This document shows positions 18,192 through 26,603 of a DNA stretch of 64,000 nt, one piece after another (positions within the stretch are counted from its first letter, which is position 1; each line of letters opens with the position of its first letter). The notes beneath the pieces are model-generated. The model searched no databases. It was given only the letters and a program-made list of their open reading frames with translations, and was not told where the DNA came from. The DNA comes from Shimia haliotis (GTDB taxonomy: Bacteria > Pseudomonadota > Alphaproteobacteria > Rhodobacterales > Rhodobacteraceae): positions 523,652-587,651 of the forward strand of contig NZ_FOSZ01000002.1 in the NCBI RefSeq assembly GCF_900114415.1, in the 5' to 3' direction. The translations under genes and the position numbers were made by a program.

Positions 18192-19118
18192 TCAGTGCCC
18201 CTTCTCTTCGCGATACATCGACCACAGGAAGTAGGCGATAAAGCACATCATGATCATAAACAGCACCACGGCGATGGCAGCGCCATAGCCCATGCGGAAG
18301 CCGTATTCTGACAGCGCCACTTCGAACATGTAGTAGGCCAATACCCGAGAGCTGCCGAACGGCCCGCCCTCGGTCATGATCGACACCAAATCAAACGAGC
18401 GCAGCGCGCCGATGATCGTGACAACAAAGGCAATGAACGTCGCTGGGCGCAGTTGCGGCAAAATGATATGCCAAAGCATACGCACACCTTTCGCGCCATC
18501 CAGACGCCCGGCTTCAATCTGTTCGGGGTCCACAGCGTTCAAACCGGTGAGATAGAGGATCATGCAGTAGGCCGTCTGCGGCCACAGACCTGCAATGATA
18601 ATGCCATAGGTCACAAGGTTTTCGTCACCCAGAACGTTAACAGGGCCAAGGTTCACCCAGTCCAGCATCGTGTTCAGCAATCCGAAAGACGGGTTGTAAA
18701 ACCAGCTAAATACAAGACCGACCACCACTTGTGAAATCACAAAGGGGAAGAAAAACAGCGACTTGTAGATGCGAATACCGCGCACCGTCTGGTTCAGGAA
18801 AAGTGCGATGAAAAGGCCGGCGGGGATCGCCAGCAAATACATAAACAGCCAGATCACGTTGTTTTTGAGCGAGATAAAGAACGCGTCGCGATCGACGTAT
18901 TCCCAATAGAGCTGCTCATAGTTGCTAAAGCCCACATATTCCGCTTTGCCCAGTCCGTCCCACTCATAAAGCGACAGGTTGAACGACTGGAAGATGGGAA
19001 TGATCACGTAAACAGCAAAGAAAAGAATACCCGGCGCCAGAAAAAGCCACGGCGCTATTTTTTGCTGGTTTTTGTGGAACCAACTTTCGGTTTCTGGAAT
19101 GTCGGAAGCAACAGTCAT
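18192..19118 (-). CDS. Sugar ABC transporter permease, MalF type
   Basis: 308 residues with a cytoplasmic N-terminus, first membrane helix at about residues 19-40, six transmembrane segments in all and the EAA loop EAGRLDGAKGVRMLWHIILPQLRPATFIA at about 213-241. It forms the channel heterodimer with the MalG-type protein. The start ATG at 19118 lies 94 bp downstream of the binding-protein gene, and that gap holds an 11-bp hairpin. Confidence 0.92.
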   Translation of the reverse strand: MTVASDIPETESWFHKNQQKIAPWLFLAPGILFFAVYVIIPIFQSFNLSLYEWDGLGKAEYVGFSNYEQLYWEYVDRDAFFISLKNNVIWLFMYLLAIPAGLFIALFLNQTVRGIRIYKSLFFFPFVISQVVVGLVFSWFYNPSFGLLNTMLDWVNLGPVNVLGDENLVTYGIIIAGLWPQTAYCMILYLTGLNAVDPEQIEAGRLDGAKGVRMLWHIILPQLRPATFIAFVVTIIGALRSFDLVSIMTEGGPFGSSRVLAYYMFEVALSEYGFRMGYGAAIAVVLFMIMMCFIAYFLWSMYREEKGH

Positions 19119-19142
19119 GAAATCTGCCTGCGGTTAGAGGGA

Positions 19143-19168
19143 GACAAGGCGGGTTTCCCCGCCTTGTC
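19143..19168 (-). other. Intercistronic hairpin between binding protein and permease genes
   Basis: GACAAGGCGGG (19143-19153) pairs perfectly with CCCGCCTTGTC (19158-19168) over 11 bp with a 4-base loop. It lies inside the operon, 45 bp after the binding-protein stop. Hairpins here typically protect the upstream mRNA and lower downstream expression, giving an excess of binding protein. No T tract is present. Confidence 0.7.
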
Positions 19169-19212
19169 AAAATCAAGACAGGTCGGCGCCCCTCAGGCCG
19201 CCGACACAAATC

Positions 19213-20469
19213 TTACTTGTAGATACGACCGCGAGCGCGCTCGAGCTTGGACAGGATTTTGTCCAGCTGGTCCGGCTTGACCATGAATTCCTGGAAGCCT
19301 TCCATGGACACTTTCGCCATTTCTGCCGGTGCATCGCGATCCCAGAACTGGGCAACACCGCCGGTGGAGTTGGTCGAGAGCATCTTGAAGCCCTGCTGCA
19401 GGAATTTGTCGTCATCAACCGAAGAACCCGCGTTCACAGGCAGTTGGCCCAGGTTCTTGCCGTTGTTGATGATGGTCTGCTCTTCTGCCGAAGTTGCAAA
19501 GCGCAGGAACTCACGTGCTGCTTCTTTGTTCTTCGCGTTCGCAGGAATGTGGAAAGTATCGGTAGGTGCATCTTCCGACAGAGCCACATCAGGGTTGATC
19601 TTCACGAACTGATAGAAGTCCAGCTGATCATCGGTCAGGCCTGCTTCACGCAGCGGTGCCACAGCAAAGTTACCCATCAGGTACGCCGCTGCTTCGCCTT
19701 TAACCATGAACGGCAGCGCTTCCTGCCAGCTGTAGGTCTGGTGGTCAGCAATGAAGCCGCCCATGTCGATCAGCTCTTTCCAGTTCATGAAAGTCTGCTT
19801 CACGCGGTCGTCTTCCCAAGACACTTTGCCCGCAGCCAGATCCATGTGGAAATCAAAGCCGTTGGTGCGCATGTTCAGATAGTCAAACCAGCCGCCAGCG
19901 GTCCACAGGTACTTGGTGCCGATGGTGTAGCAAGCGCGGCCGGAAGCAACGATCTTGCCGCAGTTGGCTTTCTCTTCTTCCCAGGTGGTCGGCTCAGACA
20001 GACCCAGCTCGGCGAAGATGTCTTTGCGGTAGTAAACGCCCCACTGGTAGTAGGTATAGGCAACGCCCCACTGCTTGTCGTCGATGGTCAGCGCACCTTT
20101 GGTGGATGCCAGACCTTCAGCCATCGCCGGCTCTGCATAGAGGTCGGAGACGTCTTCAAACAGGCCCGCTTCTACATAGGGACGCATGCGGTTCGCAGCG
20201 TACCAAGTGGCAACATCTGGCGCGTCAGCGGTCAGGAAGTTGCGGATCTGTGTTTTATACGCTTCGCGATCGATCACCGTGGTTTCGATGTTCAGACCGG
20301 GGTGCTTCTCACCAAAGCGACCGATCATCGCTTCCATGGTGGCGCGCGGCGCCGGGTTCGACGTGTCCAAGAAGATGGTCAGGTCGCCGGTCAGCTCTGC
20401 GGATGCCGGAACGGCAAAAGCCGATGCAACCGCTGCTGCGGCTGCTGTGGTTTTCATTTTGGAAAGCAT
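19213..20469 (-). CDS. Sugar ABC transporter substrate-binding protein
   Basis: 418 residues from the ATG at 20469, which has a strong GGGAGGA ribosome site about 5 bases upstream; longer in-frame starts lack one. A signal peptide (MLSKMKTTAAAAAVASAFAVPASA|E) is followed by a family 1 (MalE-like) periplasmic binding fold. It delivers the galactoside to the MalF/MalG channel. It is the first gene of the ten-gene minus-strand operon and faces the IclR gene across 147 bp. Confidence 0.92.
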   Translation of the reverse strand: MLSKMKTTAAAAAVASAFAVPASAELTGDLTIFLDTSNPAPRATMEAMIGRFGEKHPGLNIETTVIDREAYKTQIRNFLTADAPDVATWYAANRMRPYVEAGLFEDVSDLYAEPAMAEGLASTKGALTIDDKQWGVAYTYYQWGVYYRKDIFAELGLSEPTTWEEEKANCGKIVASGRACYTIGTKYLWTAGGWFDYLNMRTNGFDFHMDLAAGKVSWEDDRVKQTFMNWKELIDMGGFIADHQTYSWQEALPFMVKGEAAAYLMGNFAVAPLREAGLTDDQLDFYQFVKINPDVALSEDAPTDTFHIPANAKNKEAAREFLRFATSAEEQTIINNGKNLGQLPVNAGSSVDDDKFLQQGFKMLSTNSTGGVAQFWDRDAPAEMAKVSMEGFQEFMVKPDQLDKILSKLERARGRIYK

Positions 20470-20506
20470 TGTGTCCTCCCTGTGCTCCAAAATTATGCAA
20501 GTTTTA

Positions 20507-20543
20507 GTTTCATTATTTGAAACCACGTTTTACATATTGAAAT
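20507..20543. promoter_or_regulatory. Tandem operator between galactoside operon and IclR gene
   Basis: A perfect inverted repeat GTTTCATTATTTGAAAC at 20507-20523 is followed by a degenerate copy GTTTTACATATTGAAAT at 20527-20543. The two start exactly 20 bp apart, about two helical turns on one face. They lie 38-74 bp upstream of the binding-protein start. The divergent IclR protein is the obvious ligand; this assignment is inference. Confidence 0.65.
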
Positions 20544-20616
20544 CTACACATAGACTCGGCTAGCTTGTCAACAGATTCTTAAGCGCGAGCTTGGGGAGTG
20601 GAGGAGAGAGACACCC

Positions 20617-21408
20617 ATGTCAGGGGACGGAACAGTCGGCAAAGCACTGGACGTGCTGGATCAGGTCGCCGCGTACGAACGCCCCGTGCGTTTTGGCGAG
20701 CTGCAAGACAACAGCGCCTACCCAAAGGCGACGCTCTATCGGTTTCTGCAAACCCTGACCAATCAGGGCATGCTGGCCTATGATGCGGACCGCCAGACCT
20801 ATACGCTTGGCATGCGCCTTGTGCGCTTGGCCCACGCCGCGTGGACGACATCTTCCCTCGCTCCGATCGCCCGCCCCTATCTTGACGCGCTCAGCGCCGA
20901 AACCGGCGAAACCGTACACCTCGCGCAGCTCGACAGCTCGCAGGTGCTTTATGTCGACAAACGCAACGCCCGCCAGCCGGTCGAAATGTATTCGCAGGCC
21001 GGCAAGGTCGGCCCCGCCTATTGCACCGGCGTCGGCAAGGCGATGATGGCCTTCTTGGATGACGCGGACCTCGACCGCGCGATCCAGCAACAGAGCTTCC
21101 ATCGCTTCACACCAACGACATTGGCAACAGAGGCGGACCTGCGCGCTGAACTCGCCAATATCCGCGCCCGTGGCTACGGCTTTGATCGCGAAGAACACGA
21201 ACCCGGCATTGCCTGTGTGGCGGTGCCGATCCTCACCGAGAACGGCCGCATGTTGGGTGCGCTCTCGGTCACCGGCCCCACGAGCCGGACATCTCTAGAC
21301 CAACTCGAAGACTGGGCCCCGCGCGTGATCGACACCGCGACCCGCATCGGTCGCGAAGCACAAGCTTGGCGGTTCCCGGAAACACGACAGGAAAAGGTAA
21401 CGACATGA
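20617..21408 (+). CDS. IclR-family transcriptional regulator of the galactoside operon
   Basis: 263 residues: winged helix at about 5-70 (ALDVLDQVAAYERPVRFGELQDNSAYPKATLYRFL) and the IclR effector domain from about 85 (TGETVHLAQLDSSQVLYVDKR, then GVGKAMMAF, VAVPILTENGRMLGALSVTGP). Start at 20617 follows GGAGGAGAG. It is transcribed divergently from the binding-protein gene, and a paired palindrome lies in the gap, so it probably controls both directions. Its stop overlaps the ATPase start as ATGA. The effector is likely a galactose or galactonate derivative (inference). Confidence 0.9.
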   Translation: MSGDGTVGKALDVLDQVAAYERPVRFGELQDNSAYPKATLYRFLQTLTNQGMLAYDADRQTYTLGMRLVRLAHAAWTTSSLAPIARPYLDALSAETGETVHLAQLDSSQVLYVDKRNARQPVEMYSQAGKVGPAYCTGVGKAMMAFLDDADLDRAIQQQSFHRFTPTTLATEADLRAELANIRARGYGFDREEHEPGIACVAVPILTENGRMLGALSVTGPTSRTSLDQLEDWAPRVIDTATRIGREAQAWRFPETRQEKVTT

Positions 21409-22463
21409 CAGGTGTAACGCTGCAAGGGGCCATAAAACGCTATGGCGAAACCCAGGTCATCCACGGCATCGACCTCGAAATCGAAGACGGCGAATTTTGC
21501 GTCTTTGTCGGCCCTTCGGGCTGCGGCAAGTCCACGCTCTTGCGCATGATCGCGGGCCTTGAGGAAACCACCGAAGGCCAGATCAACATCGGCCAGCGCG
21601 ACGTGACCCATGTGGACCCCGCCAAACGCGGTGTGGCCATGGTATTTCAAACCTACGCGCTTTACCCGCATATGACGGTGGCGGAAAACATGGGCTTTGG
21701 CCTGCGCATGAACGGCCACCCCAAGGCCGAGATCGACGAAAAGGTCGCGACGGCCAGCGCAATTCTGAAGCTCGATCAATACCTTGCGCGCAAACCCAAA
21801 GCCCTTTCCGGCGGCCAACGCCAGCGCGTTGCCATTGGCCGCGCCATCGTGCGCGGCCCCGAGGTATTCCTGTTTGACGAACCGCTCTCCAACCTTGACG
21901 CAGAACTGCGTGTCGAGATGCGCGTGGAAATCTCCCGCCTGCATCAGGAAATCGGCGCCACTATGATCTATGTGACCCACGATCAGGTCGAAGCCATGAC
22001 CATGGCCGACAAAATCGTGGTGCTGCGCGATGGCCGCATCGAACAGGTCGGCGCGCCGCTCGACCTTTACCGTGACCCCGACAACCGCTTCGTCGCGGGC
22101 TTCATCGGCTCCCCGTCGATGAACTTCCTCGAGTGCGACGTTGTCGATGGCAAACTGGTGCATCCCGCTTTTGGCGCGCCTCAAGACTCGCCGGTCGCCC
22201 TGCGCGAAGGCATGAGCAAAGTCACAGTCGGTATGCGTCCCGAGCATATCGAGCTCGATCACGCAGCGGACGAGCTGACCATCAACCTGACCGAAGCTCT
22301 GGGCGGCGTCAGCTATTGCTATCTGACCACCGCTGATGGCACCCAACTGATCGTCGAAGAACGCGGTGACAACCGCAGCCCCGAAGGCGAAACGGTCGGA
22401 CTTGTGGTGCCGACGGAGCGGCTTTATCTGTTTGACACCGAAACCGGCCTGCGCCTGCGCTGA
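21405..22463 (+). CDS. Sugar ABC transporter ATP-binding protein, MalK/UgpC type
   Basis: 352 residues from the ATG at 21405, overlapping the iclR stop. Walker A GPSGCGKST (about residues 37-45), signature ALSGGQRQRVAIGRA (about 134-148), Walker B VFLFDEPLSNLD (about 155-166), switch histidine in VTHDQ, then a C-terminal OB/TOBE regulatory domain (VGMRPEHIEL). It powers the MalF/MalG-type permease encoded across the divergent promoter. Confidence 0.93.
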   Translation: MTGVTLQGAIKRYGETQVIHGIDLEIEDGEFCVFVGPSGCGKSTLLRMIAGLEETTEGQINIGQRDVTHVDPAKRGVAMVFQTYALYPHMTVAENMGFGLRMNGHPKAEIDEKVATASAILKLDQYLARKPKALSGGQRQRVAIGRAIVRGPEVFLFDEPLSNLDAELRVEMRVEISRLHQEIGATMIYVTHDQVEAMTMADKIVVLRDGRIEQVGAPLDLYRDPDNRFVAGFIGSPSMNFLECDVVDGKLVHPAFGAPQDSPVALREGMSKVTVGMRPEHIELDHAADELTINLTEALGGVSYCYLTTADGTQLIVEERGDNRSPEGETVGLVVPTERLYLFDTETGLRLR

Positions 22464-22563
22464 TCCAGTTTTCCGGCGCCCGTCCCTCCAAAGGATCTTG
22501 GTTCACGATCACCCCATGATCACCATGACCAAAGACGGACACCGATCGACAGAAGTGGAAAAA

Positions 22564-22588
22564 GGCCCGCCAACTGGCGGGCCTTTTT
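22564..22588. terminator. Bidirectional terminator
   Basis: GGCCCGCC pairs with GGCGGGCC around an AACT loop, with T5 on the plus side and A-rich sequence on the other. It lies between the convergent ATPase gene and the RTX-like gene and fits both. Confidence 0.88.
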
Positions 22589-22612
22589 GTGTGGGTGCAA
22601 GGAAACTTCTTC

Positions 22613-23884
22613 CTAGTAACTGATCGTCACTTGTCCCGTCAGAGTGCCGTCAAACGTAATGTCCGGGTTCATATTGCGATGATCATAGTCCCAATCCGGA
22701 CTGCCATCCTCTCCGAGACTGCCACTCGCCGCCCCCAGATCAATCTCGCTCACCACCCGCAGCCCAAGGTGTGTGTTGTCCTCCGGAGAGTCATACCAGT
22801 CTCGCAGTTCCGCATCCGAAATGGTCGCGCCCGGCGGTCCAAGGATGAGAAAATACGTGTCCGCCCTATAAAGGCTCTCGGATTGCCCGACGTCTTCGCG
22901 CTCATGCACAAGGTACGCCGACGCCTCCGACGGGTCCGGCAAAACCACAGTAAGGCTGTCGTCCTCATCTCGGAAGTCAATCGCCCCTGCTTCGCCAAAG
23001 GCTTCGGAGATACCCTCCGGCGCTTCATAGGCAGGTAAATGCACGGAGATCACATCTGCCCCGTCATCCTCGGCCGTGCCATTCCCCGTGGCGAGCGCCG
23101 ATGTCACATTCTGATGTGCGCCGACGGTGATCGTGTCGTCCCCATCGCCCGCATCAATCGTAATCTCTCCGGTCTGGTTGGGGTTCACGAGGATGATGTC
23201 GTCGCCGTCCGTTCCGGCAAATGTGCCGCCCGCGGCGACCTCGGTTTCGCCGTCGCCATCCGTTTCATTGAAATGGTGCACCCGCACCGTGTCATCATTC
23301 AGAAAATCCGGATCATCCGTCATCGCCACAGACCGAAGCTCGCCGTCGTCTTCTATGACCTCAAAGAACGAGATCGGCGCATCTGAAACAATGTCCGGCG
23401 CCTCAATGCGCGAATCCCACAGGGTCACCGGACCAGTGCCATCCGCCCAAGGCTCAGGGTTATGCCCTTCCTCCCCAAGGTCCCAGGACGCCAGTTCCTG
23501 AAGCCCAAACATCTCTTCAAGGTCGCCAACAAAAAAGGCGTCATCCGGCAAGTCATCCGTATTTTCAGGAAAATCGAAACCTTCGGGCATCAGATACAGC
23601 GTCAAAGTGTAGTCGTTTGCCGTGCCATGCCCCGAGCCGCTGCCGACGTAGTAGTCCGAGGACGTCCGCAATGCGATGAGAGATCCGGTTTCATCATCCC
23701 CGAGTTCTACACTGACCGTCCCGTCTTCATTTTCAGTCACCGTTGCGCCGAGGTCTTCCTCATCAGGCGCATCCGGTTCGTCCGGCTCATCAGGCGTGTC
23801 CGGCACGTCCGTTTCATCATCCAAGATATCCCAAACCACCGCGCCTGCGAGCAGTCCCAATGCAACCAATGCCGCAATCATCAC
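22613..23884 (-). CDS. Secreted acidic protein with RTX-like repeats
   Basis: 423 residues, very rich in Asp, Glu and Gly. An N-terminal hydrophobic helix (MMIAALVALGLLAGAVVW) could be a signal or membrane anchor, followed by a Pro/Asp/Glu linker (PDTPDEPDEPDAPDEED, about residues 28-44). At about residues 224-250 there are two nonapeptide-like calcium-binding motifs, GTDGDDIIL and AGDGDDTITVGA, as in hemolysin-type proteins. The rest has no family I recognise. Domains like this are common in roseobacter exported proteins. The ATG at 23884 or the next one could be the start. Confidence 0.7.
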   Translation of the reverse strand: MMIAALVALGLLAGAVVWDILDDETDVPDTPDEPDEPDAPDEEDLGATVTENEDGTVSVELGDDETGSLIALRTSSDYYVGSGSGHGTANDYTLTLYLMPEGFDFPENTDDLPDDAFFVGDLEEMFGLQELASWDLGEEGHNPEPWADGTGPVTLWDSRIEAPDIVSDAPISFFEVIEDDGELRSVAMTDDPDFLNDDTVRVHHFNETDGDGETEVAAGGTFAGTDGDDIILVNPNQTGEITIDAGDGDDTITVGAHQNVTSALATGNGTAEDDGADVISVHLPAYEAPEGISEAFGEAGAIDFRDEDDSLTVVLPDPSEASAYLVHEREDVGQSESLYRADTYFLILGPPGATISDAELRDWYDSPEDNTHLGLRVVSEIDLGAASGSLGEDGSPDWDYDHRNMNPDITFDGTLTGQVTISY

Positions 23885-23964
23885 TACACCCGTTTAATAA
23901 TCGCTAATAAATAGAATCAAATTACTCTGAATCTACTATATCGGAACTGAGGTGCAACTTAGGC

Positions 23965-24000
23965 GAAAGAAGGCAGATATTGGATCGCCTGCCGTCTTTC
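23965..24000 (-). terminator. Hairpin downstream of the dehydrogenase gene
   Basis: GAAAGA plus GGCAG pair with CTGCC plus TCTTTC, with one mismatch, just after the minus-strand stop at 24013. The T tract is poor, so the terminator role is moderate. Confidence 0.5.
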
Positions 24001-24012
24001 CTGTTTTTGTGA

Positions 24013-26457
24013 TCAGGCCCGCATATTCGCCCCGTTGGCGTCATAAACCGGCACGCCCTGCACTTCGGCGCGCTTCATCTCGCCAAGGATCTCGACGTCA
24101 AACTCAGTACCCGCGCCCGCGTACTCCGCCGCGACATAGGCCATCGCCATCGACTTACCTACGTGATGCGCGTAACCGCCCGAGGTGATATAACCGACGG
24201 CCTCACCGTCCACCATCACCGCCTCATCCAGCGTGACATCGATCTCGGTGTCGATCACCAGCGTCACCAGCTTGCGCGCTACGCCCTGATCGCGCGCAGC
24301 TTCGGTGGCCGCCTTGCCGACAAAGTCTTTCTTCCAGTTGATGAACACATCCATGCCCGCCTCGACCGCGTTGAAATCCGGCCGGAACTCCAGCCCCCAC
24401 GCGCCCCAGCCTTTCTCAAGCCGCAAGCTCATCAACGCGCGGTTGCCATACCAGCGATAGCCAAGATCCGCGCCGGCCTCCTCGATCGCCTCGGCCAGTC
24501 GGATCAAATACTGCGGACGACAGTAAATCTCATAACCCAATTCACCGGAAAAGCTGATCCGGTTCAAAACCACCGGCACATCCCCGACAAAGGTCTGCCG
24601 GCAATCGCGGAACGCCATGCCCTCCGCCGACACGTCCTCCCGCGTGATCCGGCTCAGCAACGTGCGGCTCTTTGGGCCAGACAATGCAATCCCGTGCCAG
24701 CTCTCGGTCTCGTTGGCATGGGTCACGCCCTCGGGCAAGGTTTTGGCAAAGAACCGTGAATGCGCGTCCTGCATCGCGCCCGAGCCAAACAGCATGAAAT
24801 GCTCCTCGCCCAGACAGGCCACCGTCAAATCCCCGTAAAGCCGCCCCTTCTCGGTCAGCATCGGCGTCAGCGTCATCCGCCCGGGCTTGGGAATGAATCC
24901 CGCCATGGTCTTATTCAGCCACGCGCGCGCGCCAGACCCCTTGATTACGTGTTTGGCAAAATTCGCCACCTCGATGCCGCCCACGCCTTCGCGTACCGCC
25001 GCACATTCAGCAGCCACATACTCATGACTGCGGTTGCGCTCAAATGTCGGCTCTTCGTGCGCATCCTCCGGCCCATCTGCGAACCACAACACATGCTCAA
25101 GCCCAAAGGCCTGCCCCATGCGCCCACCCTTGGCGACCAACCGGTCATAAAGCGCGGTCGTCTGCTGTTTGCGCCCCTTGGGCAGGGTCTCGTTGGGGAA
25201 GGTCATCACAAACCGACGCTCATAGTTCTCGGTCGATTTCACCGTACCCCAATCCGGCGTCGCCCATTTGCCGAACCGCGCCACATCCATCGCCCAAACG
25301 TCAATCGACGGCTCCCCGTCAATCATCCATTCCGCCATCGTAAGGCCCACGCCGCCGCCCTGACAGAAACCTGCCATCACGCCGACTGCGCACCAATAAT
25401 TCGTCATGCCCGGCACCGGACCGATCATCGGATTGCCATCTGGCCCGAACGTAAACGGCCCGTTGATCGCGTCCTTGATACCCGCATTCGCCAGCGCCGG
25501 AATACGTTCAAAGCCCAACTCCAGCCGGTCCGCGATGTGATCCAGATTCGGCTGCAACAACTCATGCCCGAAATCCCAAGGCGTGCCGCCAACCTTCCAT
25601 GGCACCCCAACAGGCTCATAGGTGCCCAATAGCATCCCCTCGCGCTCTTGCCGGAAATAGATATTGGCCTCGTAATCAATGCCACACGGCAGGCGCGAGC
25701 CAAAGTTGGCAATCTCGTCGATTTTCTCGGTGATCAGGTAATGGTGCTCCATCGGTTGCACCGGCAGGTTCAGCCCGCCCATATGCCCGACTTCCCGCGC
25801 CCACAGGCCACCACAGTTCACCACATGCTCCGCATTGATCACACCCTTCGGCGTGGTCACATCCCACGTGCCATCGGCACGCTGCTCGGTCTTGGTGGCC
25901 GGCGTGTGGGTGAAATACTGCGCCCCGAATGTACGTGCCGCCTTGGCAAAGGCATAGGTTGTGCCCGATGGGTCCAGATCCCCGTCCTGATCATCCCACA
26001 GGGCCGCATAATAATGCTTCGGATCAATCAGCGGATGCCGCTCTGCCAATTCCTTGGGGCTGATCCATTCCTGATGCAGCCCCATATACCGCGCCTTGGA
26101 CCGTTCCCGTTTCAGGTAATCGTGCCACGTCTTGTTGGACGCCAGATAGAACCCGCCGGTCATATGAAGCCCTACGGAATGACCCGACAATTCTTCGATC
26201 TCCTTATAAAGACCGATGGTATAACTCTGGAGGCGCGAGATGTTCGGATCAGAGCTGATCGTGTGGATCTGTCCGGCTGCGTGCCAACTGCTGCCAGAGG
26301 TCAACTCGTCCCGCTCCAGCAAAACCGCATCCTTCCAGCCGAACTTGGCAAGATGAAACAGGATCGAGCAGCCCACAACGCCGCCCCCGATAATGACCAC
26401 TTTAGCATGGCTTGGCAGCGCCTTGTTTTGCGCGCCTTCTTTGACAACCTCAGGCAT
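24013..26457 (-). CDS. FAD-dependent dehydrogenase of the dimethylglycine/sarcosine type with GcvT-like domain
   Basis: 814 residues from the ATG at 26457. Residues 8-45 form a DAO-type FAD fold (VVIIGGGVVGCSILFHLAKFG), and SSWHAAG carries the histidine used for covalent FAD in dimethylglycine dehydrogenases. From about residue 430 comes the aminomethyltransferase (GcvT) half that receives the methylene group on tetrahydrofolate. It oxidatively demethylates N-methylated amino acids. The MttB homologue lies 146 bp upstream on the same strand, suggesting a shared methylated-amine pathway. The exact substrate is not decided by sequence. Confidence 0.87.
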   Translation of the reverse strand: MPEVVKEGAQNKALPSHAKVVIIGGGVVGCSILFHLAKFGWKDAVLLERDELTSGSSWHAAGQIHTISSDPNISRLQSYTIGLYKEIEELSGHSVGLHMTGGFYLASNKTWHDYLKRERSKARYMGLHQEWISPKELAERHPLIDPKHYYAALWDDQDGDLDPSGTTYAFAKAARTFGAQYFTHTPATKTEQRADGTWDVTTPKGVINAEHVVNCGGLWAREVGHMGGLNLPVQPMEHHYLITEKIDEIANFGSRLPCGIDYEANIYFRQEREGMLLGTYEPVGVPWKVGGTPWDFGHELLQPNLDHIADRLELGFERIPALANAGIKDAINGPFTFGPDGNPMIGPVPGMTNYWCAVGVMAGFCQGGGVGLTMAEWMIDGEPSIDVWAMDVARFGKWATPDWGTVKSTENYERRFVMTFPNETLPKGRKQQTTALYDRLVAKGGRMGQAFGLEHVLWFADGPEDAHEEPTFERNRSHEYVAAECAAVREGVGGIEVANFAKHVIKGSGARAWLNKTMAGFIPKPGRMTLTPMLTEKGRLYGDLTVACLGEEHFMLFGSGAMQDAHSRFFAKTLPEGVTHANETESWHGIALSGPKSRTLLSRITREDVSAEGMAFRDCRQTFVGDVPVVLNRISFSGELGYEIYCRPQYLIRLAEAIEEAGADLGYRWYGNRALMSLRLEKGWGAWGLEFRPDFNAVEAGMDVFINWKKDFVGKAATEAARDQGVARKLVTLVIDTEIDVTLDEAVMVDGEAVGYITSGGYAHHVGKSMAMAYVAAEYAGAGTEFDVEILGEMKRAEVQGVPVYDANGANMRA

Positions 26458-26517
26458 GACACGCCTCCCCATTCTTTACCTTTTGTTCACGTATTTTTTC
26501 GCGAAGCCCAATATCGC

Positions 26518-26561
26518 ACCGACGCAATACCGACGTTTTACCGACGCAATACCGACATCCC
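26518..26561. repeat. Four phased 11-bp direct repeats (ACCGAC core)
   Basis: ACCGAC begins at 26518, 26529, 26540 and 26551, exactly 11 bp apart. Units 1 and 3 are identical (ACCGACGCAAT). The array lies in the gap between the MttB gene and the dehydrogenase gene, 61-104 bp upstream of the dehydrogenase start. One hexamer per helical turn looks like a multi-subunit activator site. Confidence 0.75.
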
Positions 26562-26603
26562 TTTGTGGCCCCGTCAGCATAGGCCCCATCAATGCAATCT
26601 CTG

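Noticed and set aside
26518..26561. CRISPR-like or iteron replication origin reading of the 11-bp repeats
   Set aside because: The units are only 11 bp without spacers of CRISPR length, and no cas, rep or plasmid genes are nearby; a regulatory site fits better.
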